64,000 bases of DNA from Hoylesella enoeca JCM 12259 (GCF_000613405.1 NZ_BAIX01000001.1:1-64000); one strand, 5' to 3'. Counted from the first letter of the stretch, positions 1 to 9,835 are shown. Numbers and translations: made by a program. Notes: generated by a model not told the origin, from the letters alone.

Positions 1-159
1 TCCTTTCCTGCTGTTCCACTCGGAGGATTTGCACTGCTCACCTGTGGTGATGGTGGTACTTTTTCCGTCTATGGTGATACGGCAGAGAATGGCGGTCTTG
101 CCGTCTGCCTTTATTTTCTGTCTGTTGATGTAAAACAATATCTTGAATGTACTTCTCAT
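1..159 (-). CDS. Tyrosine recombinase, N-terminal fragment (runs off the window)
   Basis: The first 53 codons of a protein are readable, starting at an ATG at 159 and continuing past base 1. The start reads MRSTFKILFYINRQKIKADG and continues with a beta-rich stretch (CRITIDGKSTTITTG, then EW near residue 48). This is the arm-type DNA-binding domain found at the N-terminus of Bacteroidota integrases. The catalytic domain lies outside the window. The gene begins 12 bases after the stop of the integrase at 172-1401, so the two are almost certainly co-transcribed. Tandem recombinases of this kind are typical at one end of Bacteroidota conjugative or mobilizable elements, so the rest of the element probably lies to the left. 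Confidence 0.75.
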   Translation of the reverse strand, partial: MRSTFKILFYINRQKIKADGKTAILCRITIDGKSTTITTGEQCKSSEWNSRKG

Positions 160-171
160 AAAAAATCTTGG

Positions 172-1401
172 TTAAATGGTTAAACGTAAATCTTCTGTGA
201 AAGAAAGGAAACGGTTAAACTCCTCAAAGAGTTTCTGCGGTGTAACCTTCGCATAACGTTCGGTCATACTTACGTTCGTATGTCCGAGCATCTTACTCAC
301 CGTTTCGATTGGAACGCCCTGCTCTAAGGTGATAAGTGTAGCAAAGGTATGTCTTGCCATGTGCGAGGTAAAGGGAAAAGAAATACCTGCCCGTAGTCGC
401 AAGGCTTTAAGACAGGACTGATAAGTGGGATATTTGATGAAAGGCAGCAGTGTTTCCCTTTCATCGCTGTGCATTTTCTCAATTAAGCGAACAGCTTCAG
501 GCAATAACTTGATACGACAAAGCCCCCCCGTCTTCTGCCGGTTGAACTTTAACCAAAGGCTACCATTATCATCACGAACAAGATGCTTCTTGCTTAGTTC
601 CATCAAATCACAATAGGCTGCACCGGTATAACAGGCGAAGAGAAACACATCACGAGCAGTTCCCATTTCTTTTTCCAATTCATCAAAGCAGAGTGCCTTC
701 AACTTGTCCAATGCTTCTTTGTCAAGAGCTTTAGGTGCTTTCTTGTCTCCTCGTTCTATATGTACTTTATCAAACAGAAGCGTATCAGCCAACCCCTCAC
801 GATAAGCCAACCTGCAGACGGTCTTCAAATCTGCCGCAACCCTGAAAAATGTGCTTTGCTGATGACCGAGTTCGCCAAGACAAAATGCTTGTAATTCGTA
901 GATAAAGTTTTCTGTCAGCTGCGAAAAAGCCAAATCCGAAACATGATACTTCTTCTGTATAAACTCCTGCAACCGTTTTCGAGTGGAATGATAGGCGGAC
1001 ATAGAGTCCCTCTTGATGTCTATACCGATATGGCTTTCTTTCTCCTTGATGAGCATTTCCAATCTCTCGATGAGCATACATCGTGCCTGCACACAGCCTT
1101 GAAACTGTTCCTTTACATCAGTTGCATCAAATGGCTGTCCTTTGGCAATTAGCGACTGATAGGTAGATTGAATGGAAAGCAACAAGTTCTCCAACCTTCC
1201 GTTAATCTCCACCGCCTCACGGCTCTTACCGTCCATCCTGCTCTCACGGGGATTCCATAAATCGGGATTGCAGGAGAGCTTGCAACTGAACTGGGCAATG
1301 GAACGCCCAATGGTAATTCGTCCCATAATCGGAGCCTTCCCCGACTTGTCCAAACCGCTCTTTTTAAGGTAGAGCAACACCTTCATTTTCTCTGTTTTCA
1401 T
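172..1401 (-). CDS. Tyrosine recombinase/integrase of an integrative element
   Basis: A 409-residue site-specific recombinase. The N-terminal quarter (to about residue 90) is an arm-binding domain, followed by a SAM-like core-binding domain (about 110-220) and the C-terminal catalytic domain. Visible catalytic residues are HMARH (HxxR), LGHTN (second His) and the nucleophile Tyr383 in ERYAKVT. The position of the usual first catalytic Arg reads CYTGAAYCDLMEL, so that Arg is absent; this is also known for IntDOT-type integrases of Bacteroidota, so the enzyme may still be active. It is the first gene of a two-recombinase unit. The short-repeat cluster at 1403-1564 lies directly upstream and is the likely attachment or regulatory region. 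The target gene of integration cannot be told from this sequence. Confidence 0.9.
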   Translation of the reverse strand: MKTEKMKVLLYLKKSGLDKSGKAPIMGRITIGRSIAQFSCKLSCNPDLWNPRESRMDGKSREAVEINGRLENLLLSIQSTYQSLIAKGQPFDATDVKEQFQGCVQARCMLIERLEMLIKEKESHIGIDIKRDSMSAYHSTRKRLQEFIQKKYHVSDLAFSQLTENFIYELQAFCLGELGHQQSTFFRVAADLKTVCRLAYREGLADTLLFDKVHIERGDKKAPKALDKEALDKLKALCFDELEKEMGTARDVFLFACYTGAAYCDLMELSKKHLVRDDNGSLWLKFNRQKTGGLCRIKLLPEAVRLIEKMHSDERETLLPFIKYPTYQSCLKALRLRAGISFPFTSHMARHTFATLITLEQGVPIETVSKMLGHTNVSMTERYAKVTPQKLFEEFNRFLSFTEDLRLTI

Positions 1402-1402
1402 A

Positions 1403-1564
1403 CGCTTTAATATTTGTGGGTAAAGTTACCCGAATTAAAGCGTTCCTTACTTACGCAGAAAACTGCCGACCAAAGCAACAGCCACACGAGCGAAAATAAT
1501 TCAGTTACCTAATACTGCACCATCGTTACCTACATCAAAACAGGGTAACACTCTGGTAACTGAA
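1403..1564. other. Cluster of GTTACC/GGTAAC words and inverted repeats upstream of the integrase
   Basis: A 9-bp inverted repeat (CGCTTTAAT at 1403-1411, ATTAAAGCG at 1434-1442) encloses GGGTAA-AG-TTACCC at 1418-1431. A second pair, TTCAGTTACC at 1500-1509 and GGTAACTGAA at 1555-1564, encloses further GTTACC (1525-1530) and GGTAAC (1544-1549) words. That makes five copies of the same six bases in about 140 bp, in both orientations, directly ahead of a tyrosine recombinase. By analogy with lambda-type and CTnDOT-type elements these are plausible arm-binding or excisionase sites. That role is inferred. Confidence 0.5.
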
Positions 1565-1676
1565 CTTCTGCCTAAATCTGCATGTTTCTACCCTTTACAA
1601 ACAGAGCAGTATTATGCTGATTTATGTATTCCCTCCTCATTATCAGTTAGTTTACATCAATTTCGATATTTCTTCA

Positions 1677-1786
1677 TTTTCATTGATTAGTTACACTGCA
1701 ATTAACTGTTAGTTACAGTGCGTTTAACGGTTAATTGCACACCGATTAACGGCTTTTTAGAAGACAACTAACGGTTAGTTATAATC
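1677..1786. repeat. 22-bp-phased repeat locus A (five units)
   Basis: Five consecutive 22-base units, for example 1699-1720, 1721-1742, 1743-1764 and 1765-1786, each built around TTAACNGTTARTT with partial internal symmetry. The locus lies 48 bases past the stop of the minus-strand polyprenyl synthase gene. It belongs to the dispersed family described in the findings. Confidence 0.65.
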
Positions 1787-1833
1787 TCTTTTCACGTTTC
1801 CACCCTTTCACTTTTCATCTCCCCTTCTCCCTT

Positions 1834-2811
1834 TCAAATGTTTCTGTCAATGATAAAGTCGACATATGCCGTGAGTGCCGACTTGATTCCGAGGTCTGAA
1901 ACGTATGTATCGATAAACGCCATTGCCGATTTTCGATACTCGTTCATCCGCTGTTCGGCATACTCAATACCTCCATTAGCCTTGGTGAAAGCCACCAAAC
2001 GGGCGATTTCATCGGTATTTATCTCACGCGTTTTCACTTTTCGGGCCAGCGACATCATCGTCTCGTCGCCCGCAGAACGCAGTGCATAAATGACAGGAAG
2101 CGTCAACTTACCCTCTGCCATATCGTTACCCGTAGGCTTGCCGATGGCCGTCGAGTCGTAATAATCAAATATATCATCGCGAATTTGGAAGATAATCCCG
2201 ATGTCGCTACCGAACTTTTCGGCCGCCGCCACTTTCTTTTCACTGGCTCCGACAGATAAAGCACCAACGGCAGCACAGGCTTCAAAGAGAGCCGCTGTCT
2301 TCTGTTCGATCACTCGGAAATATATCTCTTCGGAGATTTCTTGACTCTGAATGTTCGTCAGTTGCAATATTTCGCCGTTTGAAAGCGTGCGCCCCAGCTC
2401 TGCCAAACGGCGAACGATGACCTCACTGTGCGTGAACGACACATAAAGCAACGCCGTAGAGAGAATGTAATCGCCCACAAGCACAGCCACCTTGTTATTA
2501 TATGTCGCATTGACCGAGGCCTGGCCACGCCGCTCACCACTCTCATCCACCACATCGTCATGCACCAGACTGGCCGTGTGAAGTAGTTCCAGCCCCACCG
2601 AAGCATTCTGAGTGGCATCATTGATAGTGCCGAACGCCTTTGCTACCAGCAGTATCAGCATCGGCCGCATACGCTTTCCGGCTCGATAACGAATGTGTTC
2701 GAGCACTTGCGAAAGCAGTCCGTCACTGTGCGAAAGCGACGTATCAAAGAGTTGAATAAAGTTATTGAGTTCTGCCGTTATCGGTTTTTTGATGCGTGAT
2801 AAATAGTCCAT
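1834..2811 (-). CDS. Polyprenyl diphosphate synthase (octaprenyl type)
   Basis: A 325-residue all-helical trans-isoprenyl diphosphate synthase. Both aspartate-rich metal-binding motifs are present: HDDVVDE, followed by GERRGQ, at about residues 88-100, and DDIFDYYDS at about 212-220. GKPTGNDMAEGKLTLP follows the second motif, as usual in long-chain synthases. It would extend farnesyl diphosphate with isopentenyl diphosphate to make the side chain of menaquinone. The length matches the IspB family, but chain length cannot be read from sequence alone, so no gene symbol is given. It is divergent from polA, with 89 bases between the start codons and a likely promoter at 2831-2838. Confidence 0.92.
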   Translation of the reverse strand: MDYLSRIKKPITAELNNFIQLFDTSLSHSDGLLSQVLEHIRYRAGKRMRPMLILLVAKAFGTINDATQNASVGLELLHTASLVHDDVVDESGERRGQASVNATYNNKVAVLVGDYILSTALLYVSFTHSEVIVRRLAELGRTLSNGEILQLTNIQSQEISEEIYFRVIEQKTAALFEACAAVGALSVGASEKKVAAAEKFGSDIGIIFQIRDDIFDYYDSTAIGKPTGNDMAEGKLTLPVIYALRSAGDETMMSLARKVKTREINTDEIARLVAFTKANGGIEYAEQRMNEYRKSAMAFIDTYVSDLGIKSALTAYVDFIIDRNI

Positions 2812-2830
2812 TGTTAATCAAAATTTGTCA

Positions 2831-2838
2831 CAAAATTA
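2831..2838 (-). promoter_or_regulatory. Putative -7 element for the polyprenyl synthase gene
   Basis: On the minus strand this reads TAATTTTG, a match to the Bacteroidota TAnnTTTG box, 20 bases upstream of the start codon. On the plus strand a weaker TACTTTTA at 2872-2879 with TTTG at 2854-2857 may serve polA. Confidence 0.5.
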
Positions 2839-2900
2839 CTGTTTTTACGGCGATTTGTAGTATTTTTTTATTACTTTTACACGGTCAAAGCAAAAGATTT

Positions 2901-5662
2901 ATGGACAAACTCTTCCTTTTAGACGCTTACGCTTTAATTTACAGAGCTTACTATGCGTTTATTCGCAACCCGCGAATTAATTCAAAAGGCCTCAACACTT
3001 CGGCTATAATGGGATTCTGCAACACGCTGAACGAGGTGTTGACAAAGGAAAATCCCACCCACATCGGCGTGGCTTTCGACCACGGATTGACGTTTCGCAA
3101 CGAGGCATTCCCTGCTTATAAGGCGCAGCGAGAAGCTACTCCCGAAGACATCAAGATTTCAGTGCCCATCATCAAAGATATTCTGGCGGCCTATCGCATA
3201 CCTATTCTGCAAACAGAAGCTTCGAAGCCGACGACGTTATCGGTACGTTGGCCGTGAAAGCAGGTGCCAGCGGCATCGAAACTTATATGCTCACACCCGA
3301 CAAAGACTATGGCCAGCTGGTGAGAGACAATGTTTTTATCTTTCGCCCTATGCACGGCGGAGGTTACGAAACGATGGGAGTAGAGGAAGTAAAAACCAAA
3401 TACGGCATTGCATCTCCGGCTCAGGTAATTGATCTTTTGGCACTGATGGGCGACTCGGCAGACAACTTTCCGGGATGTCCCGGCATCGGAGAGAAAACGG
3501 CTGTCAAGTTAATCGGCGAGTTCGGAACTGTCGACGAGCTGCTGAAACATACAGATCAGCTTAAAGGAGCAATAAAAACGAAAGTAGAAGAACACGTAGA
3601 CGATATTCGAATGTCGAAGTTCCTCGCCACGATTCGCACCGACGTACCCATCGATCTCAACCTCGACGAATTGCAACTTACCGAACCCGACAATGAAAAA
3701 CTGCGCGAACTGTTTACTGAATTAGAGTTTAAGAGCTTCGCAGATCGCATCTTGAATAAACGTAAAAACAATAAAACGCCTGTTAACGGACAGCTGGATC
3801 TGTTCGGCGTAAACACGACCGAGCATGCAGGTGAGCCTGAAAACGAGAGTTTTGAGAGCTTAAAAACAGTCCCACACGAATACAAACTCGTTGAAGATCA
3901 ACACGAAATGCAGCGCATTTGTGATTTTTTCAGGACAAAACAAATATTAAGTTTAGACACGGAAACCACTTCTACCAACCCGATTGACGCCGAATTAGTG
4001 GGCTTGAGCTTTTCGGTCGAAGAACGAAAAGCCTTTTATGTGCCTGTTCCAAACAACAGTGAAGAGGCTCAAAAGATTGTTAATATCTTCAAACCGCTAT
4101 ATGAAGACCCGTCAATTGTTAAAGTAGGACAAAACATTAAGTATGATTTAGAGGTGTTGCAACATTATAACGTGACACTCAAAGGTCAGCTTTTCGATAC
4201 GATGATAGCGCATTACCTCATCCAACCGGAACTTCGCCACAATATGGATTATATGGCCGAAGTGTATCTCCGATATCGAACCATCCACATAGACGAACTC
4301 ATCGGGCCCCGCGGAAAGAATCAACGCAGTATGCGCGAGCTGTCGCCCGAAGCCGTTTATGAATACGCTGCGGAGGATGCCGACATCACTTTGCAACTGA
4401 AAAACGTATTGGAACCAAAACTGAAAGAGCTCGGTGTAGAAGAGCTTTTCTATGAAATAGAGATGCCTTTGGTTCCAGTCTTGGCCGAAATGGAGATGAA
4501 CGGCGTGTGTATAGACACTCAGGCGCTGCGCGAAACATCCGAAACACTCAACCGACGGATGCACGAACTGGAACTCAGAATTTATGAATTGGCCGGCAAA
4601 ACATTCAACATCGCTTCGCCGAAACAGGTCGGCGATATCCTATTCGGTGAAATGAAGATCATCGAAAAGGCCAAACGAACAAAGACTGGACAGTATGTCA
4701 CGAGCGAAGAAGTACTTCAACAACTTCGCGGCAAGCACGAAATCGTGGCCGATATACTTGATCACCGCGGGCTGAAAAAGCTCCTCGGCACTTATGTCGA
4801 CGCCCTTCCGAAACTCATCAATCCCCGAACAGGCCACATACACACATCTTTTAACCAAACAGTTACGGCCACTGGGCGTCTCTCTTCAAGTGACCCCAAC
4901 CTGCAAAACATACCTGTTCGCGGCGAGGATGGCAAAGAAATACGCAAATGTTTCATACCGGACGCGGGCTGCGAGTTCTTTTCCGCCGATTACAGTCAGA
5001 TCGAATTGCGCGTGATGGCGCATCTGAGCGAGGACGAAAATATGCTCGAAGCCTTTCGCGAAGGCTATGATATTCACGCTGCAACGGCCGCAAAGATCTA
5101 TCACGAAACGATGGATAGCGTGACACGCGACCAACGGACGAAAGCCAAACGGGCCAATTTCGGCATCATTTACGGCATCACTGTCTTCGGACTTGCAGAG
5201 CGTTTGGACATTGATCGGGCAGAAGCTAAACAGTTGATAGACGGTTATTTCGAGACGTATCCGCGTGTGCGAGACTATATGGAACGGTCGAAAGAGTTGG
5301 CCCGAGCGTGCGGTTATGCCGAGACTATTTTCCATCGGCGTCGCTATCTGCCCGACATCAACAGTCATAATGCCACCGTTCGCGGTTTCGCTGAGCGTAA
5401 TGCCATCAACGCCCCAATACAAGGCAGTGCAGCAGACATCATCAAAGTGGCGATGGTTCGCATCTACCAGCGTTTCAAACGTGAGGGAATCCACTCTAAA
5501 ATGATTCTTCAAGTGCACGATGAATTGAACTTCAGTGTGCTGCCCGATGAACATTCGCAGGTAGAAAAGATTGTGATGGAAGAGATGCAAGCTGCTTATC
5601 CCCTCTCCGTTCCCCTCATTGCAGACGGCGGTTGGGGCAAGAACTGGTTGGAAGCGCATTAA
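2901..5662 (+). CDS. polA: DNA polymerase I, broken by an apparent one-base deletion
   Basis: The full product would be about 920 residues. Domains in order: 5'-3' exonuclease (residues 1 to about 290, starting MDKLFLLDAYALIYRAYYAF), 3'-5' exonuclease with an intact LDTET metal motif, and the polymerase domain with DYSQIELRVMAH, RTKAKRANFGIIYG and LQVHDELNF. The first reading frame ends at 3257; the homologous sequence continues in another frame from about 3220. Restoring one G after 3219 (GAAGCT to GAAGGCT) gives QTEGFEADDVIG, the expected active-site region of the exonuclease. The gene acts in Okazaki fragment processing and repair. A real lesion would remove the 5' nuclease but could leave a Klenow-like fragment. 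Because many other genes here show the same kind of lesion, a sequence error is more likely. Confidence 0.95.
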
Positions 5663-5669
5663 AGTAAAA

Positions 5670-5700
5670 TTCAGTTGTCAAATTTCTTTTGACAACTGAA
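5670..5700 (+). terminator. Hairpin after polA
   Basis: A perfect 13-bp stem (TTCAGTTGTCAAA with its complement) and a 5-base loop begin 8 bases after the polA stop codon. No long T tract follows. Confidence 0.7.
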
Positions 5701-5738
5701 ACCATTCTCTATCATCCACAAACATTTTTCAATGATGT

Positions 5739-5826
5739 AAAAAAGCATCTAATCGGCTCCTGAAAAAGCATTATTTGCAGTGCAAGTAACGTCTTTTCAG
5801 AAGCGATTAGATGTTTCTTGCAACCT
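5739..5826. repeat. 22-bp-phased repeat locus B
   Basis: Four 22-base units. The unit at 5761-5782 (TGAAAAAGCATTATTTGCAG then TG) aligns well with the first unit of locus D at 16409. The outer parts form an imperfect inverted repeat: CATCTAATCGG near 5746 pairs with CGATTAGATG near 5804, with CTGAAAA and TTTTCAG inside. It lies downstream of the polA hairpin. Confidence 0.55.
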
Positions 5827-6120
5827 CATTTTGGGCTTTCTCAAAGGTGCTATATATTTTTACGTGGCAATGATACACAGTATTTGAAAGCAAAAAGGAA
5901 TATCCTGAGACTCCCAACTCGCCCGTCTCATGTTGAGACTGGCCTTAATTTTCAACAGTTAAAGATATTGATGGAGAATGAAAAACAATCCTCTATCCTT
6001 TATGCATGCCGTTATTTAATGAATTTGCATTGCAAAACAATGAAACAACTAAGGAAAATCCGAGTCTTCAAAAAGGATGTGTAGAGATTAAATCACAAGA
6101 AAATCCTCTCTCTCCACAAT
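5827..6120. other. Non-coding stretch between polA and an acyltransferase gene
   Basis: No convincing gene is seen. A plus-strand reading frame of 88 codons (5818-6084) starts at TTG inside repeat locus B, has no recognisable domain and is probably spurious. Confidence 0.5.
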
Positions 6121-7053
6121 TTATCTAAGAAAGCGGGAACGGGCAAAAAGATAAGAGAAATGAGACCGATCTAACAGCCACGCCAATACCAACGAACCGC
6201 AAACACTAATGATGAGCGTGACAAATGTAAATGACAGAACAGACGAATCCCACGTAAAAAGACGCTGACAAAACCTTGCTGATATTGTGAAAACGGGATG
6301 AAAGAGATAGATCGGTAATGTATTCATCCCGATATATACAGCATAACGACACACTTTCGCAGGTACACGGCAATACATCCAACTCATAAACGACAACGCA
6401 CAAACTACAGATGCCATTATCAACACACTCCCCCAATCTTGACAACCAAGCCCAACGATAATGCCAACAAACGGAAATAGCGCATAGAAAGACGGTTTAA
6501 AGAGGGATTGAAAATCGCAACCGCACTGTCGCAACACCGTTCCCAAGAAATAATAGACCACACTTTGCAGTGTCATCACAGGCAAAACAAGCGAGGAAAG
6601 GATGAGAATGAAACCGAAAACGGCGAATTTTGATATACGATTGCACACAAACGGCAGGCATTTAAAGCTGAAATAATAAACCGCACCGCAACCTATCATT
6701 TCATAAAAGAACCAATATGGACCAATGGAAGTGATGAAAACTTTCTCGCAGACAGCCTCTATCGTGAGATGGGTAAGGCCACCACGCACTGGCAAATAGT
6801 AAGAAAGCACGGAAAAACCGACTGTCATTATCACGTAAGGAACAATAATTTGCAATAAATAAAGCCCGAATCGGCGCAGTGTCTTGTCGATATTGACGAG
6901 ATAACCGGTTACGAACAAGAACGTAGGCATTAAGAAAGCAAGTACGGATGCCTTGATTTCGGGATAGTGATTACCAAAGTTGACGATGTGAACGAGCACC
7001 ACCAATACGATCAACACGCATCGAACAAAATCGATTTCACGATAATTCTTCAT
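6121..7053 (-). CDS. Membrane acyltransferase (acyltransferase 3 family)
   Basis: A 310-residue polytopic membrane protein with about ten hydrophobic segments. The N-terminus has the family hallmark: a short polar lead (YREIDFVRC), then a first membrane helix with VLVHIVNFGN, the position of the conserved His. FLMPTFLFVTGYLV follows, also typical. Family members transfer acetyl or other acyl groups to surface polysaccharides, peptidoglycan or lipids at the inner membrane. No neighbouring glycan biosynthesis genes identify the substrate. It stands alone on the minus strand between polA and ychF. A second family member is at 25522-26490. Confidence 0.82.
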   Translation of the reverse strand: MKNYREIDFVRCVLIVLVVLVHIVNFGNHYPEIKASVLAFLMPTFLFVTGYLVNIDKTLRRFGLYLLQIIVPYVIMTVGFSVLSYYLPVRGGLTHLTIEAVCEKVFITSIGPYWFFYEMIGCGAVYYFSFKCLPFVCNRISKFAVFGFILILSSLVLPVMTLQSVVYYFLGTVLRQCGCDFQSLFKPSFYALFPFVGIIVGLGCQDWGSVLIMASVVCALSFMSWMYCRVPAKVCRYAVYIGMNTLPIYLFHPVFTISARFCQRLFTWDSSVLSFTFVTLIISVCGSLVLAWLLDRSHFSYLFARSRFLR

Positions 7054-7225
7054 CTTGTTTTAGTCAGTTGAATTTGCTGAAAGAAATCAAATCCAAGGCA
7101 AAAATAGTCAAAATACTGATTAAAACCAAACCGAAAACACAGAAGAAACAAGTCAAAAAACAAACAAGGAGAATCCCGTTGCTAAATATCTTATTACGAA
7201 TAGACATTTTATTAGATTTTTCCAC

Positions 7226-7233
7226 TACCTTTG
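7226..7233 (+). promoter_or_regulatory. Putative -7 element for ychF
   Basis: TACCTTTG, a match to TAnnTTTG, 28 bases upstream of the ychF start codon. Confidence 0.55.
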
Positions 7234-7261
7234 CAACCATTATTCAATTTAAGATAAGATT

Positions 7262-8361
7262 ATGTCTTTAAAGTGCGGAATCGTGGGTTTGCCTAATGTC
7301 GGCAAGTCTACGTTGTTTAATTGTTTATCAAGTGCGAAAGCGCAAGCAGCTAATTTCCCGTTCTGTACAATCGAACCGAATGTCGGAGTGATAACAGTGC
7401 CCGACGAAAGACTTACTCGTTTGGCCGAGATTGTTCATCCGGGGCGCATCGTTCCGGCCACTTGCGAGATCGTAGACATAGCTGGTTTGGTGAAAGGAGC
7501 AAGCAAAGGAGAGGGCTTAGGCAATAAGTTTCTCGGCAATATACGCGAGACTGATGCCATTATTCACGTCCTCCGGTGCTTCGATGACGATAATATCACA
7601 CACGTAGACGGCACGATCGATCCCATCCGTGACAAAGAAATCATAGATACTGAATTACAACTCAAAGATCTTGAAACGATCGAAAGTAGATTGAGTAAAG
7701 AGCAAAAGACGGCCGCTGCGGGCAATAAGGAGGCGAAAGTGATGGTGAATGTGCTCACAGCTTACAAAAAAGCACTTGACGAGGGGCGCAATGCACGCAC
7801 CGTAACTTTCGATTCCCAGGAAGAAGAAAAGGCTGCACACGACTTGTTTCTGCTCACTTCCAAGCCTGTGCTTTACGTCTGCAATGTAGACGAAACAGCT
7901 GCAATGACGGGCAATGCGTATAGCAAACGCGTGGAGAAAGCAGCTCAAACAGAGGGTGCCGAGGTACTGATCATTGCCGCAAAGACCGAAGAAGACATTG
8001 CATCTTTGGAAACTTACGAAGACAAGAAGATGTTTCTCGACGAGTTAGGATTGGCAGAAAGCGGTGTAAACAGACTCATCAAAAAGGCTTATTCGCTGCT
8101 GAATTTAGAGACATTCATCACTGCCGGCGAGATGGAAGTTAAGGCTTGGACTTATCACAAAGGTGGAAGGCTCCGCAATGTGCGGGTGTTATCCACACGG
8201 ATTTTGAAAAAGGATTCATCCGAGCAGAGGTAATCAAATACCAAGACTATATTCAATACGGTTCGGAAGCAGCCGTTCGCGAGGCCGGCAAGTTGGGAGT
8301 CGAAGGCAAAGACTACGTTGTACAGGACGGTGATATTATGCATTTCAGATTCAATGTGTGA
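7262..8361 (+). CDS. ychF: Redox-regulated ATPase YchF (Obg family), broken by an apparent one-base deletion
   Basis: The corrected product is about 366 residues, the usual length. The N-terminus carries the P-loop [12 protein letters not shown] at about residues 8-19, then [18 protein letters not shown] (switch II region), and YVCNVDE in place of the NKxD motif as usual for ATP-preferring YchF. The C-terminal TGS domain ends in [18 protein letters not shown]. The frame breaks near 8162-8166: one extra base (T or G) gives [20 protein letters not shown], matching the family; without it the protein ends in an unrelated tail. The protein binds ribosomes and affects translation and the stress response. 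The intact domains on both sides argue for sequence error rather than loss. Confidence 0.95.
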
Positions 8362-8421
8362 TGCTGACACTTGGGATGAACGATGATTGATGAAGGATGA
8401 AAGTTTAAATGCCATTACGAT

Positions 8422-8808
8422 ATGGAACCTTTCTATTTCAGACGATTAGATGTTTACCGTAACGCCAAGCAACTTTCAAGGCTCATTTATGAACTTCTGA
8501 GAAAGTATCCGGCCGAAGAACGCTTCGCATTATGCAGCCAACTGCGACGGGCAGTGACATCTATCCCTATCAATATTGCAGAAGGATTCGGCAGATTCTC
8601 ATCCAAAGAGAAAGCTCATTTCATAGAAATTGCATTCGGTTCTGTGACCGAAGTTCTCTGCGAAATAGAATTATCGCTCGACGAAGGATATATATCACAA
8701 GAGGAATTCAAGCAAGTGGAAGAACGGTTATCAGTCATCGGCAAGCAGCTCTCAGGTCTCCACTCCTCAATATTGCGTAATGGCGATTCACGAATCAGGG
8801 AAAGATGA
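8422..8808 (+). CDS. Four-helix-bundle protein (23S rRNA intervening-sequence protein family)
   Basis: A 128-residue predicted all-helical protein. The core LCSQLRRAVTSIPINIAEG and the following FIEIAFGSVTEVLCEIELS are the recognisable signature of the small four-helix-bundle family first noticed in 23S rRNA intervening sequences and later seen as a free-standing gene across Bacteroidota. The biochemical role of free-standing members is unknown; a nucleic-acid or ribosome link is only suggested by the family history. It sits between ychF and lgt in the same direction, flanked by CATCA-rich low-complexity sequence. Confidence 0.85.
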   Translation: MEPFYFRRLDVYRNAKQLSRLIYELLRKYPAEERFALCSQLRRAVTSIPINIAEGFGRFSSKEKAHFIEIAFGSVTEVLCEIELSLDEGYISQEEFKQVEERLSVIGKQLSGLHSSILRNGDSRIRER

Positions 8809-8921
8809 ATACCCAATAATCCCCCATTACTAAGACAACAACAAATCATCGTGATTCATCAATCAGCACAACAACAAATAAACATTCATCGCTCATCATT
8901 CATCAATCATCATAATAGAAA

Positions 8922-9770
8922 ATGGAACACCTTCTATCCTACATCATCTGGGACCCCAATCTCTTTGCATTCCACATCGGAAGCTTTGGCATTCGATGGT
9001 ATTCGCTGTGCTGGGGCATCGGACTGGCACTGGCATACATCCTTGTTCGCCGCCTTTATAAAGAGCAGAAGATTAAGGATGAGTACTTCGATCCGCTCCT
9101 TTTATATTGCTTTGTGGGAATCCTTGCAGGTGCCCGATTGGGTCATTGCTTGTTTTATCAACCCGAATATTTCCTTAGTTCGTGGGAGCATGCTGTCGAA
9201 ATGATCGTTCCGATGCACCATATGGCCGACGGATCGTGGAAGTATGTGGGCTACGAAGGGCTCGCTTCGCACGGCGGAACCATCGGACTGATAATCGCAC
9301 TCTATCTTTATTATCGCAGAACACACCTCAATCTGTGGATCGTTCTTGATAATATCGCCATCGCAACGCCCATTACCGCATGCTTCATTCGCCTCGGAAA
9401 TCTGATGAATTCAGAGATTATCGGCAAAGTTACAGATGTTCCTTGGGCTTTTATCTTCGAGAAAGTAGACAAAGTTCCGCGCCATCCCGGCCAACTTTAT
9501 GAAGCCATCGCCTATGCCGTTTTCTTCTTCGTGGGATGGTATTTATATCGACACAAGCCGCAAAAAGTAGGCACAGGCTTCTTCTTCGGCCTCTGTCTGA
9601 CATTGATTTTCACGTTCCGCTTCTTCGTAGAATATACCAAAGACATTCAGGTTGACTTCGAATCGGGAATGTTTCTCAATATGGGTCAGCTGCTAAGCAT
9701 CCCCTTTGTCATCATTGGTATTGCCTGTATGACAGGCGGAAAATGGATGAAAAAGATCGGAGCAAAATGA
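8922..9770 (+). CDS. lgt: Prolipoprotein diacylglyceryl transferase
   Basis: A 282-residue inner-membrane enzyme with about seven hydrophobic segments. Diagnostic motifs are IRLGNLMNSEIIG (the Lgt signature, with the conserved Arg and Asn) at about residues 165-177 and RHPGQLYEA (the conserved HPxQLYE) at about 187-195. It transfers diacylglycerol from phosphatidylglycerol to the lipobox Cys of prolipoproteins, the first step in making the many lipoproteins encoded here (the SusD, HmuY-like and BACON-like proteins). The start at 8922 (MEHLLSYIIWDPNLF) is favoured because this segment aligns with the family N-terminus. A GH2 gene follows after 65 bases. Confidence 0.93.
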   Translation: MEHLLSYIIWDPNLFAFHIGSFGIRWYSLCWGIGLALAYILVRRLYKEQKIKDEYFDPLLLYCFVGILAGARLGHCLFYQPEYFLSSWEHAVEMIVPMHHMADGSWKYVGYEGLASHGGTIGLIIALYLYYRRTHLNLWIVLDNIAIATPITACFIRLGNLMNSEIIGKVTDVPWAFIFEKVDKVPRHPGQLYEAIAYAVFFFVGWYLYRHKPQKVGTGFFFGLCLTLIFTFRFFVEYTKDIQVDFESGMFLNMGQLLSIPFVIIGIACMTGGKWMKKIGAK

Positions 9771-9835
9771 AATGAGGATACCGAAAACCTTCAATCCCTC
9801 CCCTACTCACAAACTCAGAAACATAAAAACTCACG

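Noticed and set aside
3200-3260. Programmed ribosomal frameshifting as explanation of the split genes
   Set aside because: No slippery heptamer or shared signal is seen; nine unrelated housekeeping genes with the same lesion type fit sequence error better.
5818-6084. Plus-strand open frame of 88 codons after polA
   Set aside because: It starts at TTG inside a repeat locus, has no recognisable motif and has odd composition for a protein.
7068-7271. Plus-strand open frame of 67 codons upstream of ychF
   Set aside because: Lys-rich AT sequence across the ychF promoter; it overlaps the ychF start and looks non-coding.
8809-8921. CATCA-rich stretches near 8840-8915 and 16330-16360 considered as a regulatory repeat
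   Set aside because: Simple low-complexity sequence with irregular spacing; no structure or conserved placement seen.
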